Both the position numbers and the translations under genes were made by a program. A stretch of DNA of 42,914 nucleotides from UMGS172 sp045546555. GTDB taxonomy: Bacteria; Bacillota; Clostridia; Oscillospirales; Acutalibacteraceae. The notes below the pieces were generated by a model that ran no database searches, was not told where the DNA came from, and worked only from the letters and a program-made list of their open reading frames with translations. The stretch is taken from contig JAZQCY010000040.1 in NCBI GenBank assembly GCA_045546555.1, positions 1-42,914 of the forward strand. Reading direction: 5' to 3'. Positions 14,864-23,045 of the stretch are shown one piece after another; the stretch's first letter is position 1, and each line of letters opens with the position of its first letter.

Positions 14864-14905
14864 CCGACTGCCGAGCCGAATTTTTGGCACGACAGTCGGT
14901 TTTTT
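14864..14905 (+). terminator. Intrinsic terminator after cdaR
   Basis: Stem CCGACTG/CAGTCGG continued inward by CG/CG and GCC/GGC pairs, then six T at 14900-14905. Confidence 0.88.
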
Positions 14906-14948
14906 GTCAAGGACGTGCCGTTGCCCATAGTATATACAGGGTGATTTT

Positions 14949-15284
14949 ATGATCGAAGCTGTATTTGGGATACTGACCGCAATTCTTTGCGTTATGGGTG
15001 TGGTCGGAATAATCAGATGGGCGGCCTTGAAGATTGCCAATTCAGGTGCCGACGGTAAAAGGGTATATGCGATTCTGCTTGACGGTAAGGATGCCGATAT
15101 CCGTTTGCAAATGATGATCGAAACGCTGGAATGGGATAATGTTTTAAAGGATGCAAGGGCCTATGCCATTGATGGCGGAATGTCCTTTGAAATGGCGGAA
15201 TACTGCCGCCTTATTGCCGAGAAGCACAGAATAGAATTTGTGCCTTTGGGTGAGGCTCCTTCAGTTTTGGAGCTGTTCAAATAA
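14949..15284 (+). CDS. Hypothetical protein with N-terminal membrane segment
   Basis: 111 aa. Residues 4-27 are hydrophobic (VFGILTAILCVMGVVGIIRWAA) and would anchor the protein. The rest is a soluble alpha/beta-like region with KRVYAILLDGKDADIRLQ and a C-terminal MAEYCRLIAEKHRIEF. ATG 14949 follows AGGGTGAT. It sits between the cdaR terminator and recD2, 41 bases before the latter, probably the first gene of the recD2-comF transcript. No family recognised. Confidence 0.75.
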   Translation: MIEAVFGILTAILCVMGVVGIIRWAALKIANSGADGKRVYAILLDGKDADIRLQMMIETLEWDNVLKDARAYAIDGGMSFEMAEYCRLIAEKHRIEFVPLGEAPSVLELFK

Positions 15285-15325
15285 AAAAGTTGACTAAAAT
15301 TATAATTGAAAGGACGGTGAAGCCT

Positions 15326-17536
15326 ATGGACGAAAAATTTGAAATGATAAGCGGCACGGTCACACGTGTTGTCTACAGCAGTGCCGATACGGGTTTCACC
15401 GTGCTTGAGCTTGAAAATAACGGCTATACCGAAACGGTCGTCGGCAATATGACCGATGTCACGGTGGGCGAAGAACTTGAAATAACGGGTAGGTTCGTTC
15501 TGCATTCCACCTACGGTCAGCAGTTCAGGGCCGAAAGCTACATAAAAACCCTGCCCTCGGGTGCCGCCGCTATTCAAAGATATCTGTCCTCGGGTGCGAT
15601 AAAGGGTATTGGGCCTGCCACGGCCAAAAAGATTGTCAAGCTGTTTGGTGACAGCACCTTTGACGTAATGGAAAACGAACCCTACCGTCTTGCTACCATA
15701 AAGGGTATAACCATGGCTAAGGCCAAGCAGATCTCAGATGAGCTTAAAGGCAGAAAATCTTTAAGGGAGCTTTGTATGCGTTTGGCACAGTACGGTCTTT
15801 CAAGTGATGAGGCCGTCACTGTGTTTAAGGTGTTGGGTGAAAATGCCGCCGAGCGTATTGAAGAAAATCCCTATCTGCTATGCTCAGGCGGATTGGAATT
15901 TGATTTTGAACGTGTTGACGATATTGCCAAGCGCTTGGAAATCCCCGAAGATAACCTCGAACGCATGTGTGCAGGTGTTCTGTACGTTATAAGGCACAAC
16001 CTTGTCAACGGGCACACCTGCCTGCCGAGAGAAAAGGTGGTAACGACGTCGGCAGGTCTGCTTGACAGTCAGAGTACCAACGCAGACGATGCCCTTGAGG
16101 AATTGATAGCACGCCGACTTGTGTGCGGCTTGTATATTGACGGCAAGCCTTTTGTTGCTCTGAGCGAGCAGTTTTTCTCCGAAAAATATATTGCCAACCG
16201 ACTGCTTACCGAGTTGAGCCTGGGTAACCGAGAAAAACCTGTTTCAGATAAAGAAATCCGTAAGGCCGAGCAGGAGCTGGGCATCCGTTTTGAGGAGCTT
16301 CAGCGTCAGGCGGTCTGCAGCTGTGTTGACTCGGGTGTGTTTATTCTGACGGGTGGCCCCGGTACCGGCAAGACTACTACCGTCAACGGTATCATCAGAA
16401 TAATGGAGAACCGAGGTCTCAAGGTGGCTTTGGCGGCTCCGACTGGTCGTGCCGCCAAGCGTATGACCGAGCTTTGCGGCAAAGAGGCCAAGACCATCCA
16501 CCGTCTTTTGGAGGTTGGCACGGCCGATGACGGCAAATCCCACGTATTTGTCCGTTGCGAGAAAAACCCCCTTGAGCACGACGTTATTATAGTTGACGAA
16601 ATGTCGATGGTCGATGTTGTACTGTTTGATGCACTTTTAAAGGCTTTAAGGCTTGGAACACACCTTGTTTTGGTGGGAGACTCGGACCAGCTGCCGAGCG
16701 TTGGCGCAGGCAATGTGCTGAAGGACCTTATCCAATCCGAAAGATTTTCCTGCATCAAGCTTAATAAGGTGTTCCGTCAGGCCATGCAAAGCCTTATAGT
16801 GGTCAATGCACACCGCATAATCGGCGGAGAAACAATGGAGCTTGACCGCAAGGATGCCGACTTCTTTATGCTTGAAAGCAAGACGCCGTCACGTGCGGCG
16901 GCGCTTGTGACTGATCTTTGCTGTCGACGCTTGCCCGAGGCATATAACTTTTCTCCATCGGATGATATTCAGATACTTTGTCCCTCAAAGAAGCTGGAGC
17001 TTGGCACGGTCAACCTTAATAACCTGCTTCAGAGCCGATTGAACCCACCCGTGGAGGGTACCCCCGAGATCGAGATAAAGGGATTTATCCTTCGCAAGGG
17101 TGATAAGGTTATGCAGATAAAGAATAACTACGATATTGTCTGGGAGGATGACGACGGTAACGTTGGTGTCGGTGTTTTTAACGGTGACGTCGGCGTTTTG
17201 GAGGATATCGATGTTACCAACCGTTGCCTTACCGTCCGATTTATGGACCGTGTGGCACAGTATTCGGGTGAGGAGGTTCAACAGCTTGAGTTGGCCTACG
17301 CCGTGACGGTGCATAAAAGTCAGGGAAGCGAGTTTGACTGCGTAATACTGCCTTTGCTCGATTTTCCGTATCAATTGAAATATCGCAACCTTTTGTATAC
17401 CGCCGTTACACGTGCAAAAAAGATGCTGATCGTGGTCGGCAGTCGTCAGGTGTTGGAGGCTATGGCTCAAAACGACCGTAAGACACTGCGATATACGGCA
17501 CTGAAAACCATGCTGACCGAGGGTGAAGCCCGATGA
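15326..17536 (+). CDS. recD2: RecD2-type ATP-dependent DNA helicase
   Basis: Superfamily 1B 5'-3' helicase of 736 aa, the RecD-like enzyme of bacteria without RecBC. The N-terminal OB-fold region (TGFTVLELENNGYTETVVG) is followed by helix-hairpin-helix segments (GAIKGIGPATAKKIV, ATIKGITMAKAKQI), then Walker A GGPGTGKTTT (Lys349), Walker B VDEMSMVD, VGDSDQLPSVGAG, and the C-terminal UvrD-like motif AYAVTVHKSQGSEFD with VTRAKK. ATG 15326 follows AAAGGACGGTGA; an upstream TTG at 15290 has no site. The last four bases overlap comF (ATGA). Role in repair or replication-fork maintenance. Confidence 0.95.
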   Translation: MDEKFEMISGTVTRVVYSSADTGFTVLELENNGYTETVVGNMTDVTVGEELEITGRFVLHSTYGQQFRAESYIKTLPSGAAAIQRYLSSGAIKGIGPATAKKIVKLFGDSTFDVMENEPYRLATIKGITMAKAKQISDELKGRKSLRELCMRLAQYGLSSDEAVTVFKVLGENAAERIEENPYLLCSGGLEFDFERVDDIAKRLEIPEDNLERMCAGVLYVIRHNLVNGHTCLPREKVVTTSAGLLDSQSTNADDALEELIARRLVCGLYIDGKPFVALSEQFFSEKYIANRLLTELSLGNREKPVSDKEIRKAEQELGIRFEELQRQAVCSCVDSGVFILTGGPGTGKTTTVNGIIRIMENRGLKVALAAPTGRAAKRMTELCGKEAKTIHRLLEVGTADDGKSHVFVRCEKNPLEHDVIIVDEMSMVDVVLFDALLKALRLGTHLVLVGDSDQLPSVGAGNVLKDLIQSERFSCIKLNKVFRQAMQSLIVVNAHRIIGGETMELDRKDADFFMLESKTPSRAAALVTDLCCRRLPEAYNFSPSDDIQILCPSKKLELGTVNLNNLLQSRLNPPVEGTPEIEIKGFILRKGDKVMQIKNNYDIVWEDDDGNVGVGVFNGDVGVLEDIDVTNRCLTVRFMDRVAQYSGEEVQQLELAYAVTVHKSQGSEFDCVILPLLDFPYQLKYRNLLYTAVTRAKKMLIVVGSRQVLEAMAQNDRKTLRYTALKTMLTEGEAR

Positions 17537-18252
17537 AGGTGCTTGATAAGATGTTAGAGGTGCTTTTTCCGCCAAGGTGTCCTTGCTGTGGCGAGCTTAA
17601 CGACGGCGGTGAGCCTTGTGAAATTTGCTCGGTCGACATAGTCAATCAGGTGATAATGGGTAAGGTCTGCCGTTATTGCGGGCTCGAAAAGCACAACTGT
17701 CAATGTAACAGGTATCATTATCTGTTTGCAGGTACCTGCTCACCTTACTACAACCGTGATACAGCCAAGGAGGGCGTTTATTTGCTGAAGTTCCGCAATG
17801 CGCCCTATGCCGCCGACTTTTTCGGCAAGCGTATGGCCGAAACGTTGGTGCAACGTTTCCCAAAGGTTGAGTTTGACACGGTATGTATCGTTCCGTCAAC
17901 CCGCAAATCATTAAGCGAGCGCAAATACGATTATATCGAACTGCTTGCCAAAGCCTTGGTCAAGCAGTTGAAGCTTCCGCTTGAGAAGGGTCTGCTCAAA
18001 AAGATACGCAATACCGAAAGACAACATACACTGGCTCATGATAAGCGGCAGGCTAACGTTAAGGGTGCATATAAGGCAACCAAGCGGCTTGACGGTAAGA
18101 CGGTACTGCTTGTGGACGATATCAAGACCACGGGCTATACCTTAAACGAGTGTGCCAAGCAGCTGAGAATGGCAGGTGCCGAAAAGGTGTATTGCGTTAC
18201 GGCACTGCAAACATTAAATAATTCTTGTAAACAAGAGCAAAATGAAATATAA
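17533..18252 (+). CDS. comF: ComF-family phosphoribosyltransferase-like protein
   Basis: 239-aa competence/DNA-uptake-associated protein. The N-terminal zinc-binding Cys sets are PPRCPCCGELN, CEIC, CRYCG and CQC; the C-terminal type I PRTase fold has the PRPP loop VLLVDDIKTTGYTLNEC. Its start overlaps the recD2 stop by 4 bases, so translation is coupled. ComF helps import single-stranded DNA in naturally competent Gram-positives; the rest of the uptake machinery is not in the window. Confidence 0.9.
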   Translation: MKVLDKMLEVLFPPRCPCCGELNDGGEPCEICSVDIVNQVIMGKVCRYCGLEKHNCQCNRYHYLFAGTCSPYYNRDTAKEGVYLLKFRNAPYAADFFGKRMAETLVQRFPKVEFDTVCIVPSTRKSLSERKYDYIELLAKALVKQLKLPLEKGLLKKIRNTERQHTLAHDKRQANVKGAYKATKRLDGKTVLLVDDIKTTGYTLNECAKQLRMAGAEKVYCVTALQTLNNSCKQEQNEI

Positions 18253-18279
18253 TGAAGATATAAAAGGGAGGTGGACCGT

Positions 18280-19308
18280 TTGCCTATAGATCTGGCTATT
18301 GACTTCGGAACATCAAAAACCGTTTTGTTAAGCGGTAATAAAATTATTCTTGAACAGCCCACCGTTGCTACGGTCGACAGCGAAACCCGGGAGCCTGTGG
18401 CCTTTGGCGATAAAGCAAGGGATATGATCGGCCGTTTGCCCGAGCATCTGGAGTCGGTTTTCCCCATCCAAAGGGGAATGATTGCCGACTACGACGTTGC
18501 CGAGCAGATGTTGACCGAGTATTTCACAAGCTCACTTGGCAAGCGCCTTATCAAGCCCCGTGTCATCATCGCAATGCCGTCGGGCGCAACCTCTATTCAG
18601 CGCCGTTCACTTGAAAATGCCGCTGAAATTGCAGGCGGTCGACGTGTTCAGGTTATCGATTCGGCTGTTGCCGCAGCACTTGGAATGGGTATTGACTTTA
18701 CCAAGCCGGGTGGCAAAATGGTGGTAGATATCGGAGCAGGCGTTACCGATATCGCAATGCTGTCAAGCGGCGGTATCGTACAATGTGATTCGGCACCTAT
18801 AGGCTCACTCGACTTTGATGATGCCATAATTAAATATGTCCGCCGTGAGTTTAACGTGCTGATAGGGCAGCTGACGGCCGAAGAACTGAAAAAGCAGATC
18901 GGCTCGGTCGTACCCCGAAAGGAAGAGGTCATAATCAAGGCTAAGGGAAGAAACCTTTTCTCGGGATTGCCGCAGTTGTTTGAAATAACCTCAACCGATG
19001 TATATCTTGCCATGAAGGACACTGCGCAAAGCTTGTTTGCGGCCATAAACGGTGTTATTGAACGCACACCGCCCGACATTGTTGCCGATATTATGTGCGA
19101 TAAGGTTTACGTCACGGGTGGAGGCGCTTTGGTCAACGGAATGGCCGAGCTGTTAGGTAAAAACCTCAACACCGATATCAGTATACGTTCAGATGCCGAG
19201 CATTCGGTCGTAAAGGGTGCGCAGGCAGCCTTGAAGCAACCCAAGCTGATAAAGAACATCGACTATCAGTTGAGAAATCTGCAGGATCTTATAACAAATC
19301 TTGAATAA
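18280..19308 (+). CDS. mreB: MreB/Mbl-like actin homologue
   Basis: Cytoskeletal ATPase of 342 aa, standard MreB length. Motifs: phosphate-1 IDFGTSKTVLL, the connect region VIDSAVAAALGMG, phosphate-2 MVVDIGAGVTDIAML, and the adenosine motif VYVTGGGALVNGM. It should polymerise under the membrane and guide cell-wall synthesis. It is an isolated mreB-like gene without mreC/mreD, so Mbl or MreBH-like roles are possible. Start choice: GGGAGGTGG spans the GTG at 18271, and TTG 18280 is correctly spaced. It follows comF by 27 bases. Confidence 0.88.
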   Translation: MPIDLAIDFGTSKTVLLSGNKIILEQPTVATVDSETREPVAFGDKARDMIGRLPEHLESVFPIQRGMIADYDVAEQMLTEYFTSSLGKRLIKPRVIIAMPSGATSIQRRSLENAAEIAGGRRVQVIDSAVAAALGMGIDFTKPGGKMVVDIGAGVTDIAMLSSGGIVQCDSAPIGSLDFDDAIIKYVRREFNVLIGQLTAEELKKQIGSVVPRKEEVIIKAKGRNLFSGLPQLFEITSTDVYLAMKDTAQSLFAAINGVIERTPPDIVADIMCDKVYVTGGGALVNGMAELLGKNLNTDISIRSDAEHSVVKGAQAALKQPKLIKNIDYQLRNLQDLITNLE

Positions 19309-19358
19309 GCTGTGCTATTTTGGAAAAACTAACGTAAATTATTAGGAGGTAGTTTACG

Positions 19359-19898
19359 TTGGAATTTCAAAAAAGCAAAACCTATGCAAATCTGATGGCG
19401 GCCTTTGCGGGCGAATCACAGGCACGAAATAAATACACCTACTATGCCGCCGAGGCCAAGAACGCAGGCTTTGAGCAGATCGGCCGTATCTTTGAGGAAA
19501 CGGCTAATAACGAAAAGGAACACGCCGAGATCTGGTTCAAACAGCTGCACGACAACACTATGCCCACTACGGCAGAGTCGTTGAAGGATGCCGCCGACGG
19601 TGAGTGGTACGAGTTTGACAGTATGTATAAGCAGTTTGCGGCCGAAGCAGAGCAAGAGGGTTACCGTGAGATCGCCGCACTTTTCAAAATGGTCGGTAAC
19701 ATCGAAAAAGAGCATCACGACCGCTTTATTAAGCTGATGCAGAACGTTGAAGAGGGAATAGTCTTTAAGCGTGACGGCGTGCGTATATGGAAGTGCCTCA
19801 ACTGCGGCCACATCCACGTTGGTGAAAGTGCACCGAAGGCTTGTCCCGTGTGTCAAAAGCCGCAGTCGTGGTTCGAAATCAAGGCCGATAATTATTAA
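19359..19898 (+). CDS. rbr: Rubrerythrin
   Basis: Non-haem di-iron peroxidase of anaerobes, 179 aa. The N-terminal four-helix ferritin-like domain carries the iron ligands in GESQARNKYTYYA, ANNEKEHAE and NIEKEHHDRF. The C-terminal rubredoxin-like domain holds one Fe(Cys)4 site (CLNCG and CPVC). It protects against hydrogen peroxide. TTG start 8 bases after a clear AGGAGGT. It stands 50 bases behind the mreB-like gene. Confidence 0.95.
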   Translation: MEFQKSKTYANLMAAFAGESQARNKYTYYAAEAKNAGFEQIGRIFEETANNEKEHAEIWFKQLHDNTMPTTAESLKDAADGEWYEFDSMYKQFAAEAEQEGYREIAALFKMVGNIEKEHHDRFIKLMQNVEEGIVFKRDGVRIWKCLNCGHIHVGESAPKACPVCQKPQSWFEIKADNY

Positions 19899-19922
19899 TT
19901 TTAATATTTTTCAAAAAAATGC

Positions 19923-19951
19923 TTGCATTTTACGGTTGACTGTGGTATTAT
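19923..19951 (+). promoter_or_regulatory. Promoter of the rplS operon
   Basis: TTGCAT (19923-19928), 17-base spacer, TATTAT (19946-19951), giving a leader of about 150 bases before rplS. A nearby TTGACT (19936) has no -10 at a useful distance. Confidence 0.5.
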
Positions 19952-19954
19952 ACT

Positions 19955-20104
19955 TTAGCATTTGATTTCATCGGTTTCCTTGCCGATGGGTTTGATGCCG
20001 TTTAACGACACCAAAGCGGACGGTCCTCTGTCTTTTCGGGTCACTCCCGACTTTAGATGTATAAAGTTAAGAACGTCTGAGATAAATTTAAGGAGGAAAT
20101 AAAA
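19955..20104 (+). promoter_or_regulatory. Structured rplS leader (candidate L19 autoregulatory leader)
   Basis: The untranslated leader contains hairpins CATCGG/CCGATG (19969-19988, 8-base loop) and TCGGG/CCCGA (20036-20050, 5-base loop), with a conserved-looking purine-rich stretch between. Ribosomal protein L19 genes in Firmicutes often have a leader bound by L19 itself. Position and length fit, but I could not match the consensus by eye. Confidence 0.45.
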
Positions 20105-20446
20105 ATGGATTTCGTTAAAGAGATTTCTAAGGGCATGCTCAAAGCAGAGAAGCCCGAGATCAAGATCGGTTCCACCGTTCGTGTTCACGTAAGAATCACC
20201 GAGGGTGACAAGTCGAGAATTCAGATTTTCGAGGGTACTGTTATCGCAAAGAACAACAGCGGCATCGCTGAGACCTTCACCGTTCGCCGTGTATCCTACG
20301 GCGTAGGTGTTGAGCGTGTATTCCCCGTACATTCTCCTAACGTTGCCAAGGTTGAGACCGTTCGTAACGGTAAGGTTCGCAGAGCTAAGCTCTACTACCT
20401 CCGTGACAGAGTTGGTAAGGCCGCTAAGGTTAAGGAACAAATCTGA
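20105..20446 (+). CDS. rplS: 50S ribosomal protein L19
   Basis: 113 aa, the standard length. It begins MDFVKEISKGML and has the family motifs VRVHVRITEGDKSRIQIFEG, SYGVGVERVFPVHSPNV and KLYYLRDRVGKAAKVKE. It binds 23S rRNA at the 30S-50S interface. ATG 20105 follows AAGGAGGAAA. The usual upstream rimM and trmD are absent, so rplS begins its own transcription unit. A terminator separates it from lepB, though read-through is common in this gene order. Confidence 0.97.
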   Translation: MDFVKEISKGMLKAEKPEIKIGSTVRVHVRITEGDKSRIQIFEGTVIAKNNSGIAETFTVRRVSYGVGVERVFPVHSPNVAKVETVRNGKVRRAKLYYLRDRVGKAAKVKEQI

Positions 20447-20457
20447 TTTATGCAGCG

Positions 20458-20488
20458 AAGGGAACAGGATATTCTTGTTCCCTTTTTT
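20458..20488 (+). terminator. Intrinsic terminator after rplS
   Basis: 9-bp stem AAGGGAACA/TGTTCCCTT (20458-20466 and 20476-20484), 9-base loop, T-run to 20488. Confidence 0.85.
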
Positions 20489-20520
20489 GCTTATTTTAAG
20501 TCTGAAAGGAGTGAACACCC

Positions 20521-21114
20521 GTGTCTGACAAGACCGACAAAAAGCAGATGAAGGAAACCCGAAGCTTTTGGAACGAGGCTTACGAGTGGATCGATTGCGC
20601 CGTTATAACGATAATCGCCATCCTTTTGGTGTTCACCTTCCTTTTCAACCAGGTCAAGATTGAGGGCGGCTCTATGAATCCCACCTTGAAGGATGAGGAG
20701 CGTGTTATCGTTTCCGACGTGTTCTACACACCCGAATACGGTGACATTATCGTTATTTCAAGTGAGGTTTATGACGATACACCTATCATAAAAAGAGTTA
20801 TTGCAACCGAGGGTCAGTGGGTCGATATTTTCGACGGCGTTGTTTCGGTTGGCGATACCAAGGACTCGATGAAGCCTGTCGGTTCGGAGTTTGTCGGTGA
20901 CATTTACACCGAATCTGTTATGTCGGGCGGTATCTACGGTTTCCATAAGTACCCCATACAGGTGCCCGAAAACCATGTTTTTGTGTTGGGTGACAACCGC
21001 AGTGTTTCACTTGACAGCAGAACCACCGACGTGGGATTTGTAAGTGAGGATCAGATTTTGGGTAAGGCGCTGTACCGCATCTATCCATTCAGCGAGTTTG
21101 GAAGTATATATTAA
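20521..21114 (+). CDS. lepB: Signal peptidase I
   Basis: Membrane serine protease that removes signal peptides, 197 aa, SipS-like in size. One N-terminal membrane segment (about 26-43), then the catalytic Ser51 in GGSMNPTL, catalytic Lys91 in KRVIATEG and the GDNRSVSLDSR box. GTG start at 20521 follows AAGGAGTGAA. It is the first gene of the lepB-rbgA-rnhB-yraN group, a conserved Gram-positive order. Confidence 0.95.
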   Translation: MSDKTDKKQMKETRSFWNEAYEWIDCAVITIIAILLVFTFLFNQVKIEGGSMNPTLKDEERVIVSDVFYTPEYGDIIVISSEVYDDTPIIKRVIATEGQWVDIFDGVVSVGDTKDSMKPVGSEFVGDIYTESVMSGGIYGFHKYPIQVPENHVFVLGDNRSVSLDSRTTDVGFVSEDQILGKALYRIYPFSEFGSIY

Positions 21115-21127
21115 AAGCAGGTAAATT

Positions 21128-21994
21128 ATGAGCGAAATGCAGAATATTCAATGGTTTCCCGGTCATATGAAAAAAACCGAGCGACAGATCGAAAAGGTCC
21201 TGCCGCTTATCGATGCCGTTGCCGAAATTGCAGACGCCAGAATACCCGTCAGCAGCCGTAATCCGGAACTGGCGGGTATTGTTGCAGATAAACCGAGGCT
21301 GATATTGCTCAATAAGTGCGATATCGCCGACAAGGCGGCAACCGACCGATGGATAAACCACTATAAATCAGAGGGCATAATTGCCATCCCTATGGATTGC
21401 AGAACGGGCAAGGGTGTTGATAGCTTTGTCCGTGCAGTCAAAAATCTTTTGGCTGAAAAGTTAGAGGCTTACGACAAAAAGGGTATGACAGGTAAGCCGT
21501 TGCGTGTTGCCGTTGTCGGTGTGCCCAATGTCGGAAAATCGTCGTTTATCAACCGTATGTCCAAGATATCCAAGGCGGGCGTTGCCGACCGTCCGGGTGT
21601 GACAAGGGGCAACCAATGGTTTAAGATTGACGAACGCCTTGAGCTGCTTGACACCCCCGGTGTTTTGTGGCCCAAATTTGACGACCCCAAGGTGGGTGAG
21701 CACCTTGCCTTTACGGGTGCCGTTAAGGATGACGTTATTGATAAAGAGCTGCTTGCGGTAAGATTGCTTGAGTGTATGTCTCAAGAATACCCCGACCGAT
21801 TGTTGGAGCGCTATAAGGTCGACCCATCGGAGTTTTACGATGCTTACGACCTTTTGCAGGCCATCGGCAAAAAGCGCGGTATGATGATGCGTGGCGGTGA
21901 GGTCGATTGCGAACGTGCCTCCACAATGCTTCTTGATGAGTACCGTGGCGGTAAATTGGGAAATATCACTTTGGAAATGCCGGAGGATAAATAA
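21128..21994 (+). CDS. rbgA: Ribosome biogenesis GTPase RbgA (YlqF)
   Basis: 288-aa GTPase for late 50S assembly. Circularly permuted motif order: G4 NKCD (62-65), then G1 GVPNVGKS (131-138), then G3 DTPG (175-178). It begins with the family start IQWFPGHMKKTE, and the C-terminal RNA-binding helical part is present. The start is 13 bases after lepB, and its stop overlaps the rnhB ATG by one base. Confidence 0.95.
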   Translation: MSEMQNIQWFPGHMKKTERQIEKVLPLIDAVAEIADARIPVSSRNPELAGIVADKPRLILLNKCDIADKAATDRWINHYKSEGIIAIPMDCRTGKGVDSFVRAVKNLLAEKLEAYDKKGMTGKPLRVAVVGVPNVGKSSFINRMSKISKAGVADRPGVTRGNQWFKIDERLELLDTPGVLWPKFDDPKVGEHLAFTGAVKDDVIDKELLAVRLLECMSQEYPDRLLERYKVDPSEFYDAYDLLQAIGKKRGMMMRGGEVDCERASTMLLDEYRGGKLGNITLEMPEDK

Positions 21995-22602
21995 TGCCTG
22001 ATTTTACATACGAAAATGCGGCCAAGGCCAAAGGCTTTTCACTCGTTTGCGGAGTGGATGAAGCAGGTCGAGGCCCATTGGCAGGCCCCGTTTGTGCGGC
22101 GGCCGTAATACTGCCCGAGGATTGCGAAATCCAAGGACTTAACGACTCCAAAAAGCTGACCGAAAAGAAAAGGGAACAGCTTTTTGACGTTATCATTGAA
22201 AAGGCGGTTGCTTATTCTGTTGCCTTTGCCACGGTTGAGGAGATCGAGGAGCATAATATCTTAAACGCCACATATATGGCTATGAACCGTGCTATCGAGG
22301 GTCTTTCGGTCAAGGCGCAGTATGCGCTTATCGACGGCAACCGTGTTCCGACCGATATTTCGGTACCGTGTGAAACGGTGGTCAAGGGTGATGCCAAGTC
22401 GTGTTCCATTTCGGCGGCATCCATTTTAGCCAAAGTAACCCGAGACCGCTTGCTTTTGGAATATGCCGAAAAGTACCCTGAATACGGCTTTGAAAAGCAT
22501 AAGGGCTACGGCACGGCGGCACATTATGATGCCATTCGCAAGTTTGGTGTTTTGCCTATCCACCGCTTGAGCTTTCTCAAAAGCTTTTTTGAGGGCAAGT
22601 GA
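21994..22602 (+). CDS. rnhB: Ribonuclease HII
   Basis: Removes RNA from RNA-DNA hybrids and misincorporated ribonucleotides, 202 aa. The catalytic motif CGVDEAGRGPLAGP (Asp22, Glu23) is present, as are the later acidic sites in ALIDGN and VTRDRL and the segment SISAASILAKVTRD typical of the family. ATG 21994 overlaps the rbgA stop, with CGGAGGAT upstream; its stop overlaps the yraN ATG. Confidence 0.96.
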   Translation: MPDFTYENAAKAKGFSLVCGVDEAGRGPLAGPVCAAAVILPEDCEIQGLNDSKKLTEKKREQLFDVIIEKAVAYSVAFATVEEIEEHNILNATYMAMNRAIEGLSVKAQYALIDGNRVPTDISVPCETVVKGDAKSCSISAASILAKVTRDRLLLEYAEKYPEYGFEKHKGYGTAAHYDAIRKFGVLPIHRLSFLKSFFEGK

Positions 22603-22970
22603 TGGGTAAAACGCAGGCTATCGGCAACTCGGGTGAGGCCTTTGTTGCCGAATATTTGAAGAAAAAGGGCTACATCATTTCGGCTCGGAACTACCGTTGC
22701 AAATTCGGTGAGATAGACGTCATTGCCGAAAACGATGACGAGATACTGTTTGTTGAGGTCAAGACGAGGGCGGAGGGCTCTAAAGTAAGACCTTATGAGT
22801 ATGTAAATAACCCAAAACAACAAAGAATTATCACTACGGCCAATATATATCTTCAGCATAACGGCTTTGGCCTTAAACCGAGGTTCGATGTTGCTGAGGT
22901 TTTTGTGTCGGCCGACGGTAAAATGACCCTCAATTATTTTGAAAACGCATTCAGTATACAAAAGTTTTGA
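22602..22970 (+). CDS. yraN: YraN/UPF0102 nuclease-fold protein
   Basis: 122 aa, usual family length. It starts with GNSGEAFVAEYLKKKGY and contains the nuclease-like GEIDVIAENDDEILFVEVKTR, an Asp...Glu-x-Lys arrangement of the PD-(D/E)xK fold. Its function is unsettled, but it is conserved next to rnhB. ATG 22602 overlaps the rnhB stop (TGATG); a GTG just upstream at 22599 is possible. Confidence 0.9.
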   Translation: MGKTQAIGNSGEAFVAEYLKKKGYIISARNYRCKFGEIDVIAENDDEILFVEVKTRAEGSKVRPYEYVNNPKQQRIITTANIYLQHNGFGLKPRFDVAEVFVSADGKMTLNYFENAFSIQKF

Positions 22971-22995
22971 CAAAACGTGTATTATGGTGTAAAAT
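22967..22995 (+). promoter_or_regulatory. Promoter of thrC
   Basis: Perfect TTGACA (22967-22972) overlapping the yraN stop, 17-base spacer, TAAAAT (22990-22995). The leader is about 45 bases; no T-box structure fits in it. Confidence 0.75.
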
Positions 22996-23045
22996 AATTA
23001 GGTTAAATATTTCTGAAATGCCGTATGGCAGAATGGGGAATTAAA

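Noticed and set aside
22971..23045. Possible T-box or attenuator ahead of thrC
   Set aside because: The leader after the TTGACA-N17-TAAAAT promoter is only about 45 bases and has no terminator hairpin.
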